DNA of 64,000 nt from Aquimarina sp. RZ0 (GTDB taxonomy: Bacteria > Bacteroidota > Bacteroidia > Flavobacteriales > Flavobacteriaceae), in the NCBI RefSeq assembly GCF_008370685.1, contig NZ_VTZU01000001.1, positions 186,001 to 250,000 of the forward strand, given 5' to 3'. Each line of letters opens with the position of its first letter. Position 1 is the first letter of the stretch. Of this stretch, positions 27,439 to 37,010 are shown piece after piece. The notes beneath the pieces were generated by a model. That model did not search any database. It was not told the origin of the DNA and saw only the letters and a list, made by a program, of their open reading frames with translations. The position numbers and the translations under genes are program-made.

Positions 27439-27998
27439 TTTTCTTATGTTCCCTGAAAATGTTTATTCTTACATTGATATCGATTACAAAAAAAATAGAT
27501 AATGCCATTTCCGGTTTAGATTTGGAAATAAAAGTAAGTATAAATTTTTCCAAGCTAAAATGACAAGGCAATTACATAATTTTTATAAGTTGCTATTGAG
27601 TTGTATAGATGTTGGCATCACCCCAAACGTTGAGACTGGGAATATCCGAATCATACGAGGCTTGTCAAAAAACCAAATTGAAAATGGTATAAATTAAACC
27701 GTAATCACTGATACAGATCGATCCGTGTTAATTGTTTTTGTAGTAAAAATATTGGTTATATGTTAAAATTTAAATAATTTCTTAACTATTCAGTCTTATT
27801 TGTGTGGATATTGTTTTTATGGGTTTTAGGTTAATGATGAATATTTTTTTTTGAGTGAGCGAAGACACTACAAATTTTAGGATATTTTTAATAGTAGAAG
27901 ATTCATGTTTATTTTTATTTAAATTGTTTCTGTGTTATTTGTGAATATCGTAATAATAAGGTTTGTTACTTAATTAGTAGACTTTAGAATTATTTTTT

Positions 27999-28020
27999 TA
28001 AGTATTTATACTTAGTTTTG
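27999..28020 (+). promoter_or_regulatory. nitrate-regulon operator and -7 element, narK promoter
   Basis: TAAGTATTTATACTTA (27999-28014) overlaps TAGTTTTG (28013-28020) by TA, 64 bp before the narK start codon. Confidence 0.8.
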
Positions 28021-28084
28021 GACTCGATTTAAGTATTTCTCATGTTAAATACTAAAAATTTGATAAACTTAAAACTACGTAATT

Positions 28085-29485
28085 ATGAATACCAATGGCA
28101 TGTCTACCTCATTGAGGTTATTAAATTTTAAGAGTCTTCCAATCAGAACATTTTGGATTACTTCAATAGCTTTTTTTCTATGTTTTTTTGCCTGGTTTGG
28201 TATCGTGCCTTTTATGCCGGATGTAGTAAAGGATTTGGGATTGACTCCTGACCAAAAATGGAATTCTATAATTGTTGCAGTTTCGGGAACTGTATTTGCA
28301 AGATTAATTATAGGAAAGTTATGTGATAAGTATGGACCACGTATTTGTTATACCTGGTTATTGACTTTGGGAGCCATTCCGGTTATCTTACTTGGTTTTG
28401 TTCAGACACCTTTACAATTTATTATTTGTAGACTATTTATAGGTTTTATAGGGGCATCTTTTGTAATTACACAATTTCATACTTCTATTATGTTTGCTCC
28501 CAATATTGTTGGTACTGCAAATGCAACATCAGCCGGATGGGGTAATTTAGGTGGAGGAGCAAATCGTTTGGGTATGCCATTGATTGCGGCAGCTGTTATC
28601 AGTTTTGGTGTGGCAGAGACCGAAGCCTGGAGATACAGTATGATTATTGCTGGTGTTGTTTGCTTCTTGATGGGAATTGTATATTTCTTCTTTACACAGG
28701 ATACTCCTAATGGAAATTATACCGAGTTAAAAGCTACCGGAGAATTACCGCAAGCAAAAAAAGATGAGATAAGTTTTCTGAATGCTATAAAAGATTATAG
28801 AGTTTGGATATTATTCGTGGTATATGCAGCTTGTTTCGGGATGGAGCTTACCGTATATGGGACAATGGATGATTATCTTCAGAATACATTTCAGTTAGAA
28901 CGTACTACGGCAGGTAATCTTGTATTATCATTCGCATTGATGAATATTTTTGCCAGAACGTTGGGTGGTTTTTTTGGTGACAAATTTGGAAAATTAAAAG
29001 GACTGCGAGGTCGAGTTTTATTTTTGGCAGTGATCTTAGGTGTTGAAGGGCTTATGCTATCTTTATTCTCTGGAATGACAGGGCTCACCTTTGGGATTAT
29101 CTTTTTAGTAGGATTTAGTCTTACTGTACAGATGGCAGAAGGAGCGACTTTTTCTGTTGTTCCTTTTATAAATAGAAAAGCAATAGGTTCTATTTCTGGT
29201 ATCGTAGGAGCAGGAGGAAATGTGGGAGCTTTTGTTGCAGCGATGGTCCTAAAATCAAAGTCAGCAATAGCCGAGAAAACTGCAATTGCAGAGAGTCAAG
29301 GTTTAGGACAAGAAGCAATTGATGCTGCTCAGGCTGTAGCTTCGTCAGAGGCTGTATCCAGTGGATATTTTATTATTGGAATCTTTGTGGTTTTTACAGC
29401 GATAATATCTCTGGCAATTAAATTTTCGACAGAAGATGAAAAAGCGACAGAAAAAGAAATGAAAAATATTCCTGCTTATAATTAA
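28085..29485 (+). CDS. narK: nitrate/nitrite MFS transporter (NarK/NNP family)
   Basis: This 466-residue major facilitator protein has about 12 TM helices. The nitrate signature of the NNP family is visible in TM5 (GWGNLGGGANRLGMPL, ~residues 155-170) and again in TM11 (GIVGAGGNVGAF, ~378-390). The N-terminal FFLCFFAWFGIVPFMP is typical of NarK/NasA transporters. It imports nitrate, or exchanges nitrate for nitrite, across the inner membrane, adding to the ABC importer. The operator palindrome and a strong downstream terminator make it a single-gene unit. Confidence 0.92.
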   Translation: MNTNGMSTSLRLLNFKSLPIRTFWITSIAFFLCFFAWFGIVPFMPDVVKDLGLTPDQKWNSIIVAVSGTVFARLIIGKLCDKYGPRICYTWLLTLGAIPVILLGFVQTPLQFIICRLFIGFIGASFVITQFHTSIMFAPNIVGTANATSAGWGNLGGGANRLGMPLIAAAVISFGVAETEAWRYSMIIAGVVCFLMGIVYFFFTQDTPNGNYTELKATGELPQAKKDEISFLNAIKDYRVWILFVVYAACFGMELTVYGTMDDYLQNTFQLERTTAGNLVLSFALMNIFARTLGGFFGDKFGKLKGLRGRVLFLAVILGVEGLMLSLFSGMTGLTFGIIFLVGFSLTVQMAEGATFSVVPFINRKAIGSISGIVGAGGNVGAFVAAMVLKSKSAIAEKTAIAESQGLGQEAIDAAQAVASSEAVSSGYFIIGIFVVFTAIISLAIKFSTEDEKATEKEMKNIPAYN

Positions 29486-29544
29486 AATATAAAAAATAGT
29501 GTTTCAACTCTTAAAGAATCAGTAGCTTTAAGTGTTTTACCTAC

Positions 29545-29575
29545 CAGTTATGATTTCTCATAACTGTTTTTTTTT
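29545..29575 (+). terminator. intrinsic terminator of narK
   Basis: A 9-bp stem CAGTTATGA / TCATAACTG with loop TTTC is followed by nine T residues, 60 bp after the narK stop. Confidence 0.85.
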
Positions 29576-29736
29576 AGTATGACTCATAGAAATCATCTTT
29601 ACTTTTTCTATTTCCTAAAAAAGTGCCTCATCTGGTCAAATTTTAACTCAATTTCGGTTAAACATAAAAAGTAAAGACGCGTTCCATATTATCCAACCTG
29701 ATTTCTATATAATAAAAGGTCTCTTTTTTTTGTCTA

Positions 29737-29898
29737 ATACGATTTACAACTAAAAATTTCGCATATTCATCGTTTCTTTTTCCTTTCTACTTCGTTTAAA
29801 AAATAAACCGTAGCTATAGCTATGCTTGATTTTTTTGCCTTGCATAAAGAAAAAATAATTCAATGAATTTATACGAATTTTTTAATCACAAATCGTAT
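29737..29898 (-). mobile_element. 162-bp MITE-like repeat, copy 1
   Basis: This inverted copy of the 162-bp element at 46796 and 61859 differs from them at about one position in the stretches compared. The ends are imperfect inverted repeats (ATACGATTTgTgAtTAAAAA against ATACGATTTaTaAcTAAAAA). The middle contains the palindrome TAGCTATAGCTA. It is non-coding. Confidence 0.75.
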
Positions 29899-30223
29899 AA
29901 ACAGTAAATTATAGATTTTTATTTGAGCACGTTAAAACAAGATTGATGTAAAAATCATGTCAGGTCGATTTCGGTAATAAAGGAAGATTGTACCGAGAAC
30001 CCTATTTTTTGCACAATAATAGAGATTTAAATGTCGGTTGGATTGCTCTGAGATAGTTTGTTGAAATGCATTAACTTGACATTGTTGTTACATTTTTACT
30101 TCGAAAACAACTAGTACTAATAATTTCCTTTCAAGTGAACACCTCAATAAAACTCGTGTGAAATCTATTCTCTTTATCATCAAAAAATAGTTGATTTTAT
30201 ATGTATAGTGAATTCAAAAAAGT

Positions 30224-32002
30224 TTATACCATTTCATTGTATCGGTTAGTAGTTTTTGAGTTTTTAAGCAGGGGGACGACACTTATAATGATTCCCATCA
30301 GGAGAGCAATATAGATCCAATTGGGCACAGGAAAGGGATCTCCTTTTGCATAGGAATGTAATCCGGAAAGGTAGTAGTTTACTCCAAAAAAAGTCATAAG
30401 GATACTGGCTAATGCAAAAAAACTACAGACGTTGTAGAGGTATATGTAATTTTTGGGAAATATAATCCGTATGTGTAGTACAAATGAGTAGATGATGACA
30501 CTAATTAATGCCCAGGTTTCTTTAGGATCCCAGCCCCAATACCTTCCCCAGGATTCATTTGCCCAGATACCCCCCAGAAAAGTACCAATAGTAAGCATAT
30601 ACAGACCAAGAGTGCTTGTAAGTTGATTTATTGTCGTGAGTTCTTGTATAGTTTCTTGTACTTTTTTATTATCTCTAAAAATACTAATAGACATCATTAT
30701 TAAGACAATCAAAGCAAGTAAAGACCCTAATGCAAGAAAACCATAACTTCCGGTAATGACTGCTACATGTATTATTAGCCAGTAGGATTTAAGTACTGGA
30801 ACCAGATTAGTTATTTCGGGATTCATTAGGCTTCCATGAGCAATACCAAGTAGACACATCGCTAAGATCGAAGCTACGGCTGGAGCAAATGAATTTTTCT
30901 TTGAAAAAACTAACCCTGCCAGCACAGTTACACAGGATATAAAAACACTGGCTTCATACCCATTACTCCAAGGGGCATGCCCAGAGATATAAGATCTTAA
31001 AACAATTCCAAAAACGTGAAATAAAAAAATACCAATTAGTAAAAAAATGGTAATTCTAATCGCTTTTTTGATTTTTCTTTCTCCGTGACCAAAAATATTT
31101 ATGAAACTTAAGATGAGTAATACTATTCCCAGCAAAGTATATGCGATCATAGACTTAAAAAAAACAGAATTTTTGTTAAACCACAGTTCCCAATCGACCT
31201 TAGCAGAACTTAGAATGAGCTCTTTTTCATTTTTTGTCTGGAACCCTTTCAGAAGCTCTATTGTCTCATTTGCTTTATTCCAATTTTTTATCTTGGTTGC
31301 CTGACTAAGTTGTGATAAGTAGGTGGGAATGATTTTATCAAAAAAAAGTTGATCGTCATTCTCAAATATTGTATTGATATCTGTTGGAGCAAACCATTTT
31401 TTATCAGGATCACCAGTTTTTGGAAATATCTTTAAAAATTGCCCGTTAAAAACCCCCCATACGATATTAATACGCTCATCTATTTTTATAATGTTTTTAT
31501 CAAAAACACTTCTTTTTCCTGGGGCTTTGGCAAAAGCATCAGCGACTAGTTGTTTGAGCTTATAGTTTCCTTGAAAATCAAAGAATTGAGATGCTGATGT
31601 GTATCCGTTGGTGTTTATACGTAGTAGATGTCTAAGTTCTGCGATGGATTTTTTTTCAATTTTGATAAACTCAATCAGTTGCCAGGAATCTGCTTTGTAT
31701 TGCATGCCTAGAAATACCTGAGTAGGGGAAAGCTTTTTTTTCTGGTGATGCTTATCAATATAGGTAAAAGAACTTTTTCCGTATATTTTACGAAGCAACT
31801 CCAGAGATAATGTATGTATGGGTTTGATTCGCCCCTGAAAATCCTGTACTTGTATTCTTGCAAAATTTTCAGCGTGGGTATCATCAATCCATTGTCGTTC
31901 TATCAATTCATAGGGCTGAAGATGATGTAGCTGCTGTGCTGAAATATGCGGTATGCATATGAATAATATCCATAAAAGCTTGTATGTGAAAAGATGTTTC
32001 AT
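30224..32002 (-). CDS. ccsA: cytochrome c maturation protein CcsA/ResC-like
   Basis: The ATG at 32002 gives a 592-residue protein and overlaps the ResB stop by ATGA. The further in-frame extension to 32110 lies inside the ResB gene and was rejected. After a signal-like helix comes a large periplasmic domain (residues ~25-270), then about eight TM helices with the haem-handling motif RYWGWDPKETWALI. Flanking His residues support haem delivery. Together with ResB it forms a system II cytochrome c synthetase, which attaches haem to CxxCH proteins, here probably those encoded in the same operon. It is the last gene of the eight-gene redox operon. Confidence 0.85.
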   Translation of the reverse strand: MKHLFTYKLLWILFICIPHISAQQLHHLQPYELIERQWIDDTHAENFARIQVQDFQGRIKPIHTLSLELLRKIYGKSSFTYIDKHHQKKKLSPTQVFLGMQYKADSWQLIEFIKIEKKSIAELRHLLRINTNGYTSASQFFDFQGNYKLKQLVADAFAKAPGKRSVFDKNIIKIDERINIVWGVFNGQFLKIFPKTGDPDKKWFAPTDINTIFENDDQLFFDKIIPTYLSQLSQATKIKNWNKANETIELLKGFQTKNEKELILSSAKVDWELWFNKNSVFFKSMIAYTLLGIVLLILSFINIFGHGERKIKKAIRITIFLLIGIFLFHVFGIVLRSYISGHAPWSNGYEASVFISCVTVLAGLVFSKKNSFAPAVASILAMCLLGIAHGSLMNPEITNLVPVLKSYWLIIHVAVITGSYGFLALGSLLALIVLIMMSISIFRDNKKVQETIQELTTINQLTSTLGLYMLTIGTFLGGIWANESWGRYWGWDPKETWALISVIIYSFVLHIRIIFPKNYIYLYNVCSFFALASILMTFFGVNYYLSGLHSYAKGDPFPVPNWIYIALLMGIIISVVPLLKNSKTTNRYNEMV

Positions 32003-33384
32003 TTTAATGTTTTTAATAAAAATCCAAAATGAGAACTTTTCCATATCAGACTCAAGAGCATTCCTAATCCTAATAAACCATACCCTATATAGGTGACCAG
32101 AGTTCCCCAATAATCATTATTGACCGAGAGTATCGTCCCACTTTCATCAGGTAAATATGCAGATTGAAAAAAGCGATACCCTCTGTAATCAAGAACATTA
32201 TTCATAAAAATAGTATAATTGGACAGTTTGTTTTTTTCTTGTATTTGTAAATCGCTATAAAATGCAGAAGGGCTATCAGAACCAGGGTAACGCTCTAAGG
32301 TAAAATCCTTTAAATATAGAGAGAAAGGTAGTTGAATAGGTTTTGAACCATATCGCAGACTTATATGTAAATCATTAATGAATGTGGTACTGAAAGGATT
32401 CATATATCCTCGCCCACCGAATAATGTAATTTCTTTATTTTCTTCTCCAGAACGGATCGTAAGAATAATTGCAGATTCCGGATTTTTTTCGCTCGGATTT
32501 TTTTCTGTAGAAATGATTTCGAGATATTTATTTTCTGTAATTTCCTTAAAGACAATAGGAGTGTTGTTGATAGTGCTTAATGCTTTGAATTGTATTGGAA
32601 CCAAACTATCTTTTGGGTAAGAACTAGCTTTGTTTAGGAGCATTGAGAAATAATCAGTTTCTTTTGGGAAAGAAGCAAGCCATTCGTTATTTTTCTCAGT
32701 AATAAAAATATCTTTTTTTGATTTACCAGACGCATCAAAAGCAATTGGTATTCCATAAATGGTTTCTCTTGTGCCTCGTTTGATAAAAAAGTCTCTTCTT
32801 TGATCATCATCTGCAATTACAATATGTAGATATGTCTTTCCCTTAGTAGTATCTTTTAGACGGTACTGAGCTCTGGGGATATATTTTTTTAATTCTATTT
32901 TGATCTGTTTTTTGTCTAAATCAAAAGTTTCGTTAATGTGATTAAAACCCAGTTCGCTCATTAATAAGGGAGTGCTCAAAAAGCTTTGAGTTATAGCACC
33001 ATTACTAGCTGTTAGTTGTAGATAGCTATCAATAGATATCATTCGGTTACTGGATTCATTTTCTTTGATCGTCATCAGTGCTTCTTGCCCTCTGTATTTA
33101 GTGATACCAGCACCTAGGATAATGATGATAAAAGCAATATGAAATAGGAAAACAGGTGCTTTATCCCAGCTAAAAAGGTTGTATTTAGCAATATTTCCTA
33201 AAAAGTTAATACCTAAAAAAAGAATGAGTATTTCAAACCACTTAGCATTATATATAAGGGCTTTTGCAGTTTCTGTACCATAATCGTTTTCTATAAATGT
33301 AGCAATTCCCATAGCTGTAGCAAAAACCAACAGCAATAATCCACTAATGCGATTAGAGAAAATTATATATAAAAGATGTGTCAA
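31999..33384 (-). CDS. resB: cytochrome c biogenesis protein ResB/CcsB-like
   Basis: This 461-residue membrane protein has N-terminal TM helices (ISGLLLLVFATAMGIATFIENDYGTE, ILILFLGINFLGNI, PVFLFHIAFIIIILGAGITKYRG). A large periplasmic region follows, then a C-terminal TM helix after the ResB-like end NNVLDYRGYRFFQS. ResB partners CcsA to export and attach haem in system II maturation. It overlaps ccsA by 4 bp and follows the monohaem cytochrome gene by 18 bp. The pair looks dedicated to this operon, although it may serve the whole cell. Confidence 0.85.
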   Translation of the reverse strand: MTHLLYIIFSNRISGLLLLVFATAMGIATFIENDYGTETAKALIYNAKWFEILILFLGINFLGNIAKYNLFSWDKAPVFLFHIAFIIIILGAGITKYRGQEALMTIKENESSNRMISIDSYLQLTASNGAITQSFLSTPLLMSELGFNHINETFDLDKKQIKIELKKYIPRAQYRLKDTTKGKTYLHIVIADDDQRRDFFIKRGTRETIYGIPIAFDASGKSKKDIFITEKNNEWLASFPKETDYFSMLLNKASSYPKDSLVPIQFKALSTINNTPIVFKEITENKYLEIISTEKNPSEKNPESAIILTIRSGEENKEITLFGGRGYMNPFSTTFINDLHISLRYGSKPIQLPFSLYLKDFTLERYPGSDSPSAFYSDLQIQEKNKLSNYTIFMNNVLDYRGYRFFQSAYLPDESGTILSVNNDYWGTLVTYIGYGLLGLGMLLSLIWKSSHFGFLLKTLK

Positions 33385-33402
33385 ATAAAAATGTATTAAA
33401 AG

Positions 33403-33771
33403 TTATTTTTTCATTCCTGTTTTGACCCATTTCTTGATTACTTCGATCGCACAACTGTCAATTTTTGTTCCTTTACGATACGGCATGGCAATATAACCTT
33501 GGCTATGCGTAATAGAACCTATTAATTGCCCGCTATTCGCCATTTTTTTTAAACTTGGATAATCAAATATCTTATTTCTAGAAGCCTTCTTTTTGTAAAC
33601 ATCGGGTGCATGACAAGCAAAACAGTGAATTTCAATTAAACCAGAAACTTGATTGGTATAGGTTATATCATCAGGCGTATAACATGGTTTTTCAACTTTT
33701 CCGTTGCAAGAATAGTGTACTAAAAATGAAGCTAAAATGATTATTTTGATAAAGTGTATTTTTGATTTCAT
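33403..33771 (-). CDS. monohaem c-type cytochrome lipoprotein
   Basis: This 122-residue lipoprotein has a lipobox (VHYSC, Cys22) and one haem c site, CFACH (Cys50-Cys53-His54). The conserved Met in IAMPYRKG is a likely distal ligand. The size and motif spacing are those of a class I-like cytochrome or planctomycete-type cytochrome C domain. It probably shuttles electrons in the periplasm, attached to a membrane. It lies between the pentahaem cytochrome and the ResB gene with short gaps. Confidence 0.8.
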   Translation of the reverse strand: MKSKIHFIKIIILASFLVHYSCNGKVEKPCYTPDDITYTNQVSGLIEIHCFACHAPDVYKKKASRNKIFDYPSLKKMANSGQLIGSITHSQGYIAMPYRKGTKIDSCAIEVIKKWVKTGMKK

Positions 33772-33799
33772 TTTTTATATTTTAAAAATGGTTACTTTA

Positions 33800-34525
33800 T
33801 TACTTTTTAATCGTATTATATTTTTTTTTCATATTTAGAAATTCCTCTTCACTAAGCGGTTGGTATTTCTTTTTGTTTGAAAAGGGGTCTTCTCCACCTT
33901 TCAGGTAAGCTTGTATTTTTTCTAAGGATATGGTATCTTTGATTTTCTGAGCTACCTTATAAATATGATTTCCATGAAAATCGTGGCATTGGAGACAGGT
34001 ACTCCATTGCTTATTGGCGATAAGGTCTTTATGAGGAATGTCTATTGGATCGTTTTTTACTTCCAGATCATAGTGGCAGTTCACACAAAATGTAGCATCA
34101 TTAAGTACTATTCTCGTATCGTTGTGTTCTTGATGGCAGGTTTCACATTCTGTAACATTAATAGTGGCAATTGCATCCTTAAAACGTGGTTCCAGAAAAC
34201 GATGTGTAGGATGTCTGTCATTGGGGCGATCATGACATTGCAGACATTTTTTATTATCTACATTTTCGGTTCCAAAATCAGCTTTTGTTTTCCGGGCGCC
34301 AAAGGTGTAAGCTATGTTAGACTGTAACTGCTGAAGCAGATTTCCTTTTGCATCTGTATGGCATGAATTACACGACAATCCTTCATGACCTGTATTGAGT
34401 GGTCCTAAGCTTAAGAAATTTTCTGATTGTTTTAGCGGAAGAATGCTGTATATGACAACTCCGATAGCAATTCCTATCAGAGAACCAATATATTGTCTTT
34501 TTCGTAAAGGATTTTTGTTTAACAT
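33800..34525 (-). CDS. membrane-anchored pentahaem cytochrome c
   Basis: This 241-residue protein has an N-terminal membrane anchor (residues 12-30) and five CxxCH sites: CNSCH (52), CLQCH (94), CETCH (127), CVNCH (147) and CLQCH (177). Additional His residues allow bis-His coordination, as in cytochrome c3/c7-type electron carriers. The C-terminal ~50 residues are charged and haem-free. It is encoded 7 bp after the flavin/[2Fe-2S] reductase gene. It likely takes electrons from the membrane haem-b protein on the periplasmic side; the electron acceptor is unknown. Confidence 0.85.
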   Translation of the reverse strand: MLNKNPLRKRQYIGSLIGIAIGVVIYSILPLKQSENFLSLGPLNTGHEGLSCNSCHTDAKGNLLQQLQSNIAYTFGARKTKADFGTENVDNKKCLQCHDRPNDRHPTHRFLEPRFKDAIATINVTECETCHQEHNDTRIVLNDATFCVNCHYDLEVKNDPIDIPHKDLIANKQWSTCLQCHDFHGNHIYKVAQKIKDTISLEKIQAYLKGGEDPFSNKKKYQPLSEEEFLNMKKKYNTIKK

Positions 34526-34532
34526 AAAGAAG

Positions 34533-35573
34533 TTAATCTTTTAAGAAACTAATGCTTACTTTATCTGTGGTCGGGAAGCTTACACAAGTTAATATGTTGC
34601 CTTCTTCTACTTCCTGATCAGATAAAAGGTGACCGTCGATCATTTTTACCTCACCAGAAACACGTCTGGCTTTACAACTATTACACATGCCGGATCTGCA
34701 AGAGTACGGAAGCATAATATTATTAGCCATAGCAGCTTGTAGGATCGTTTTATCACCAGAAATACTTAAGGTATGTTTTTTGTCGTCCTGATAGATGGTT
34801 ACAGTGCTCACAAGATCTTTGGCATCACTGGAAGTGATAAAATTACTGCTAAAAGCTTCTAGCATTATCTTTTTACGTGTGATACCTTTATGAGCTAGTA
34901 TTTCTTTAGCTTTATCCATGAATCCTTGTGGACCACACATCATATACTTTCCTTCTTCATAAGGTAGTCCGCGTTTTTTTAAAATCTCATCAATCAATTC
35001 TTGATTAAGAAGATCTTGATGATAATTAGCAAGTTCTGTTTCTTTTTTTTCGAGTATATGTTCAATAGTAAGTCTGTTTGGGTACAAGCGCTCTAAATCT
35101 TCCAGCGCTTTTTTAAAAATGATAGATTGCTCATTTCTGTTAGCATATATTAAAATGATACTGGATAAAGGTTCTTTTTCTAAAACCGTTTTAATTATTG
35201 AAAATATTGGAGTTATCCCACTACCGCCGGCAAAAAGAACATACTTTAATTGTGTTTTTTTATTTGGGACTATAAAAAAACTTCCGGCGGGTTTATCAAC
35301 TTCTATTTTTTGACCCGTTTTTAGTGTGTCACAGATATAATTGGAGACTATTCCTTCTTGTACTTTTTTTACAGTAATTCTTAAAAATTTATCTGATACG
35401 GGGCTGCTGCTAAAAGAGTATGCTCTTTTTTCAATTTTATCTTTAATAGGAATTTTTACCGTTAGAAATTGACCGGCTTTGTACTTAATTTTATTAAAGA
35501 GTCCTCCGTTTTTTAAAACGATACTAACGGTATCTTCTGTTTCTTGAATTATTTCTTTAACGGTTAATAACAT
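34533..35573 (-). CDS. FAD/NAD(P)H and [2Fe-2S] oxidoreductase (PaaE/Hmp-reductase-like)
   Basis: This 346-residue cytoplasmic reductase has an FAD-binding beta-barrel (RAYSFSSSP), an NAD(P)-binding domain (YVLFAGGSGITPIFSII, MMCGPQGFMD) and a C-terminal plant-type ferredoxin domain with Cys ligands in CRSGMCNSCKARRVSG and a later LTC. It moves electrons from NAD(P)H to a one-electron partner. In this operon that partner could be the haem-b membrane protein or the single-domain globin, for which it would be a separate reductase. It is 15 bp from the membrane gene upstream. Confidence 0.88.
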   Translation of the reverse strand: MLLTVKEIIQETEDTVSIVLKNGGLFNKIKYKAGQFLTVKIPIKDKIEKRAYSFSSSPVSDKFLRITVKKVQEGIVSNYICDTLKTGQKIEVDKPAGSFFIVPNKKTQLKYVLFAGGSGITPIFSIIKTVLEKEPLSSIILIYANRNEQSIIFKKALEDLERLYPNRLTIEHILEKKETELANYHQDLLNQELIDEILKKRGLPYEEGKYMMCGPQGFMDKAKEILAHKGITRKKIMLEAFSSNFITSSDAKDLVSTVTIYQDDKKHTLSISGDKTILQAAMANNIMLPYSCRSGMCNSCKARRVSGEVKMIDGHLLSDQEVEEGNILTCVSFPTTDKVSISFLKD

Positions 35574-35588
35574 AATTAAAGAGTTTTA

Positions 35589-36068
35589 TTATTTGTAATA
35601 AAATACGATCCCTATATGGAAAAACATTAAAAATGTAATGATTATAGATAGCGCTACGTGAGTAATCATCCAGGACTGAAAAATCCAATCTTTCTGACTT
35701 TTTATGATATCAAGATTAATAGTACCTAAAATCATATTAATAAAAAATATGTAGGATAGTAATGCCAGGTATCCATATCCAAATTCCATTGCATGTACAT
35801 AAAAAAATAAGGGAGAGGTAATGCCCACCCATTTGTGTAAAGAAGTAAATCGTACAGCATATATCCTTAATCTTTTAAAAGCTCTGGTTATGGTGAGTAT
35901 CCATTGAAATATAATAAACGCTCCAACAAATACTCCGGACCAACGCTTATAATTCTCATCAAGTTGCAATTCATAGAGCCATTGCCATCTAAGTTCTAGA
36001 AGATACTGAACGATGAATACGGTAAATATAGTAAATCCTATAATTAAAAAGTTATACTCTTTTTTCAC
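35589..36068 (-). CDS. four-helix membrane haem-b protein (ferric-reductase-like)
   Basis: This 159-residue integral membrane protein has four predicted TM helices. Histidines occur in LHKWVG, FYVHAME, ITHVALS and FFHIG, on three of the helices near the membrane faces, as in small cytochrome b or ferric-reductase-like transmembrane domains. It would carry electrons across the inner membrane between the cytosolic flavin/[2Fe-2S] reductase (15 bp downstream) and periplasmic c-type haems. The exact family is unassigned. Confidence 0.65.
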   Translation of the reverse strand: MKKEYNFLIIGFTIFTVFIVQYLLELRWQWLYELQLDENYKRWSGVFVGAFIIFQWILTITRAFKRLRIYAVRFTSLHKWVGITSPLFFYVHAMEFGYGYLALLSYIFFINMILGTINLDIIKSQKDWIFQSWMITHVALSIIITFLMFFHIGIVFYYK

Positions 36069-36088
36069 AATATATGATGATTGTTTTT

Positions 36089-36958
36089 TTAGTTAGCTGC
36101 CAATCCCTCAGTTTCCTTGTCCTCAGTTACATTATCTGCGAGAAGTAACTTTTCCAAGCTTTTGTAAGAGGTTAGTTTTCTAACACTGTCAACAAATGTT
36201 TCTGCAGTAGGTAGGTAAAAACCCTTAGAAGGCCATTTGTTTCCAATAGTTGGTTTTGTGCTATCAATTTTAAATTCTGAAATTTCCTTTAGATATGCAT
36301 TATAGATTGCTTTTGTTCCGTTTCTATAAGCGTTGATAACACCGATAGCTTCTTTATAAGACAATGAGTCCGATGGATATTGCCAGGTAGTAGCTCCCAT
36401 AACATCACCAAGCTTCCAGTCTGTTTTAGTTGTGTTTTCGTGGTCATTATGGCAATTGACACAAGGAGCTGCAACTGCTAAGTCTGCAAACATTGAAGTA
36501 TATAATTTTTGATCTTCTTCAAAAAAGTGTTGTGGCTCTTGGGTGGCTTTTATCTTTTTAAAAAGAGCTGCCTGTTTTCCTTGAAACTTATTAGAAGCAT
36601 TGATAGGAAAATCCGATCCCAGATATAGCCCTAATGGAATATCACTCTTTCTTATATCAGAAGAGATTCCCCTTAAAAATAAGGCAGGTAAAGGCCCTGC
36701 TTCTACATCGTCATCTTGCCAGTCTTCATCAAATTTTAACCCTTGTTTTTTTCCTGCACCCACAATCCCTTTAGTATAGAGAGTGCGGGTAATATCATTT
36801 TCTTCAGCAATTAATGTCAGTATTTCTGCTACGGCAAATACTTTATCAGAGGCTGCAGTAGATGGAGTCTCTTCTGGGACTCCTCCACAAGATTGTAGTG
36901 CAATAGAGATTATAGCCACTAACAAGAAAAATACTCTTTTTGTTTTCAGGTAATTCAT
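36089..36958 (-). CDS. Tll0287-like (DUF3365) haem c lipoprotein
   Basis: This 289-residue lipoprotein (lipobox LQSCGG, Cys24) has one haem c site CVNCH (Cys166-Cys169-His170) after helical segments. The region before it (PALFLRGIS, LYLGSDFPINASN, HFFEEDQKLYTSMFADLAVAAPC) fits DUF3365/Tll0287-like domains, a PAS-like haem-binding fold proposed to sense redox state or gases. The C-terminal ~100 residues are not assigned. It is the second gene of the redox operon, after the globin. Confidence 0.7.
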   Translation of the reverse strand: MNYLKTKRVFFLLVAIISIALQSCGGVPEETPSTAASDKVFAVAEILTLIAEENDITRTLYTKGIVGAGKKQGLKFDEDWQDDDVEAGPLPALFLRGISSDIRKSDIPLGLYLGSDFPINASNKFQGKQAALFKKIKATQEPQHFFEEDQKLYTSMFADLAVAAPCVNCHNDHENTTKTDWKLGDVMGATTWQYPSDSLSYKEAIGVINAYRNGTKAIYNAYLKEISEFKIDSTKPTIGNKWPSKGFYLPTAETFVDSVRKLTSYKSLEKLLLADNVTEDKETEGLAAN

Positions 36959-37010
36959 AACGATTTGATTTTATTGATCTTTTTTTAAAAAATTCAGTAA
37001 TGCTTAAAAA

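Larger units (their letters stand above)
27187..28084. other. long intergenic region upstream of narK
   Basis: This ~900-bp region lacks a convincing gene. It has a long hairpin at 27394-27438 and the narK operator at 27999-28020. A 45-codon ORF at 27560-27697 (starts MTRQLHNFYKLLLSC) is too short and isolated to call. Confidence 0.5.
29486..30223. other. intergenic region with narK terminator and 162-bp element
   Basis: This 738-bp gap lies between the convergent narK and ccsA. It holds the narK terminator (29545-29575) and mobile-repeat copy 1 (29737-29898). I saw no gene or clear promoter in the rest. Confidence 0.5.

Noticed and set aside
27560..27697. A 45-codon plus-strand ORF starting MTRQLHNFYKLL.
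   Set aside because: It is short and isolated, with no promoter, no leader motif and no recognisable family.
32003..32110. N-terminal extension of CcsA.
   Set aside because: It lies within the ResB coding region; the ATG at 32002 gives an ATGA overlap and a proper signal-like helix.
33800..34525. Assignment of the pentahaem cytochrome as NrfB or NrfH.
   Set aside because: There is no NrfA catalytic subunit nearby, and the haem spacing and context differ.
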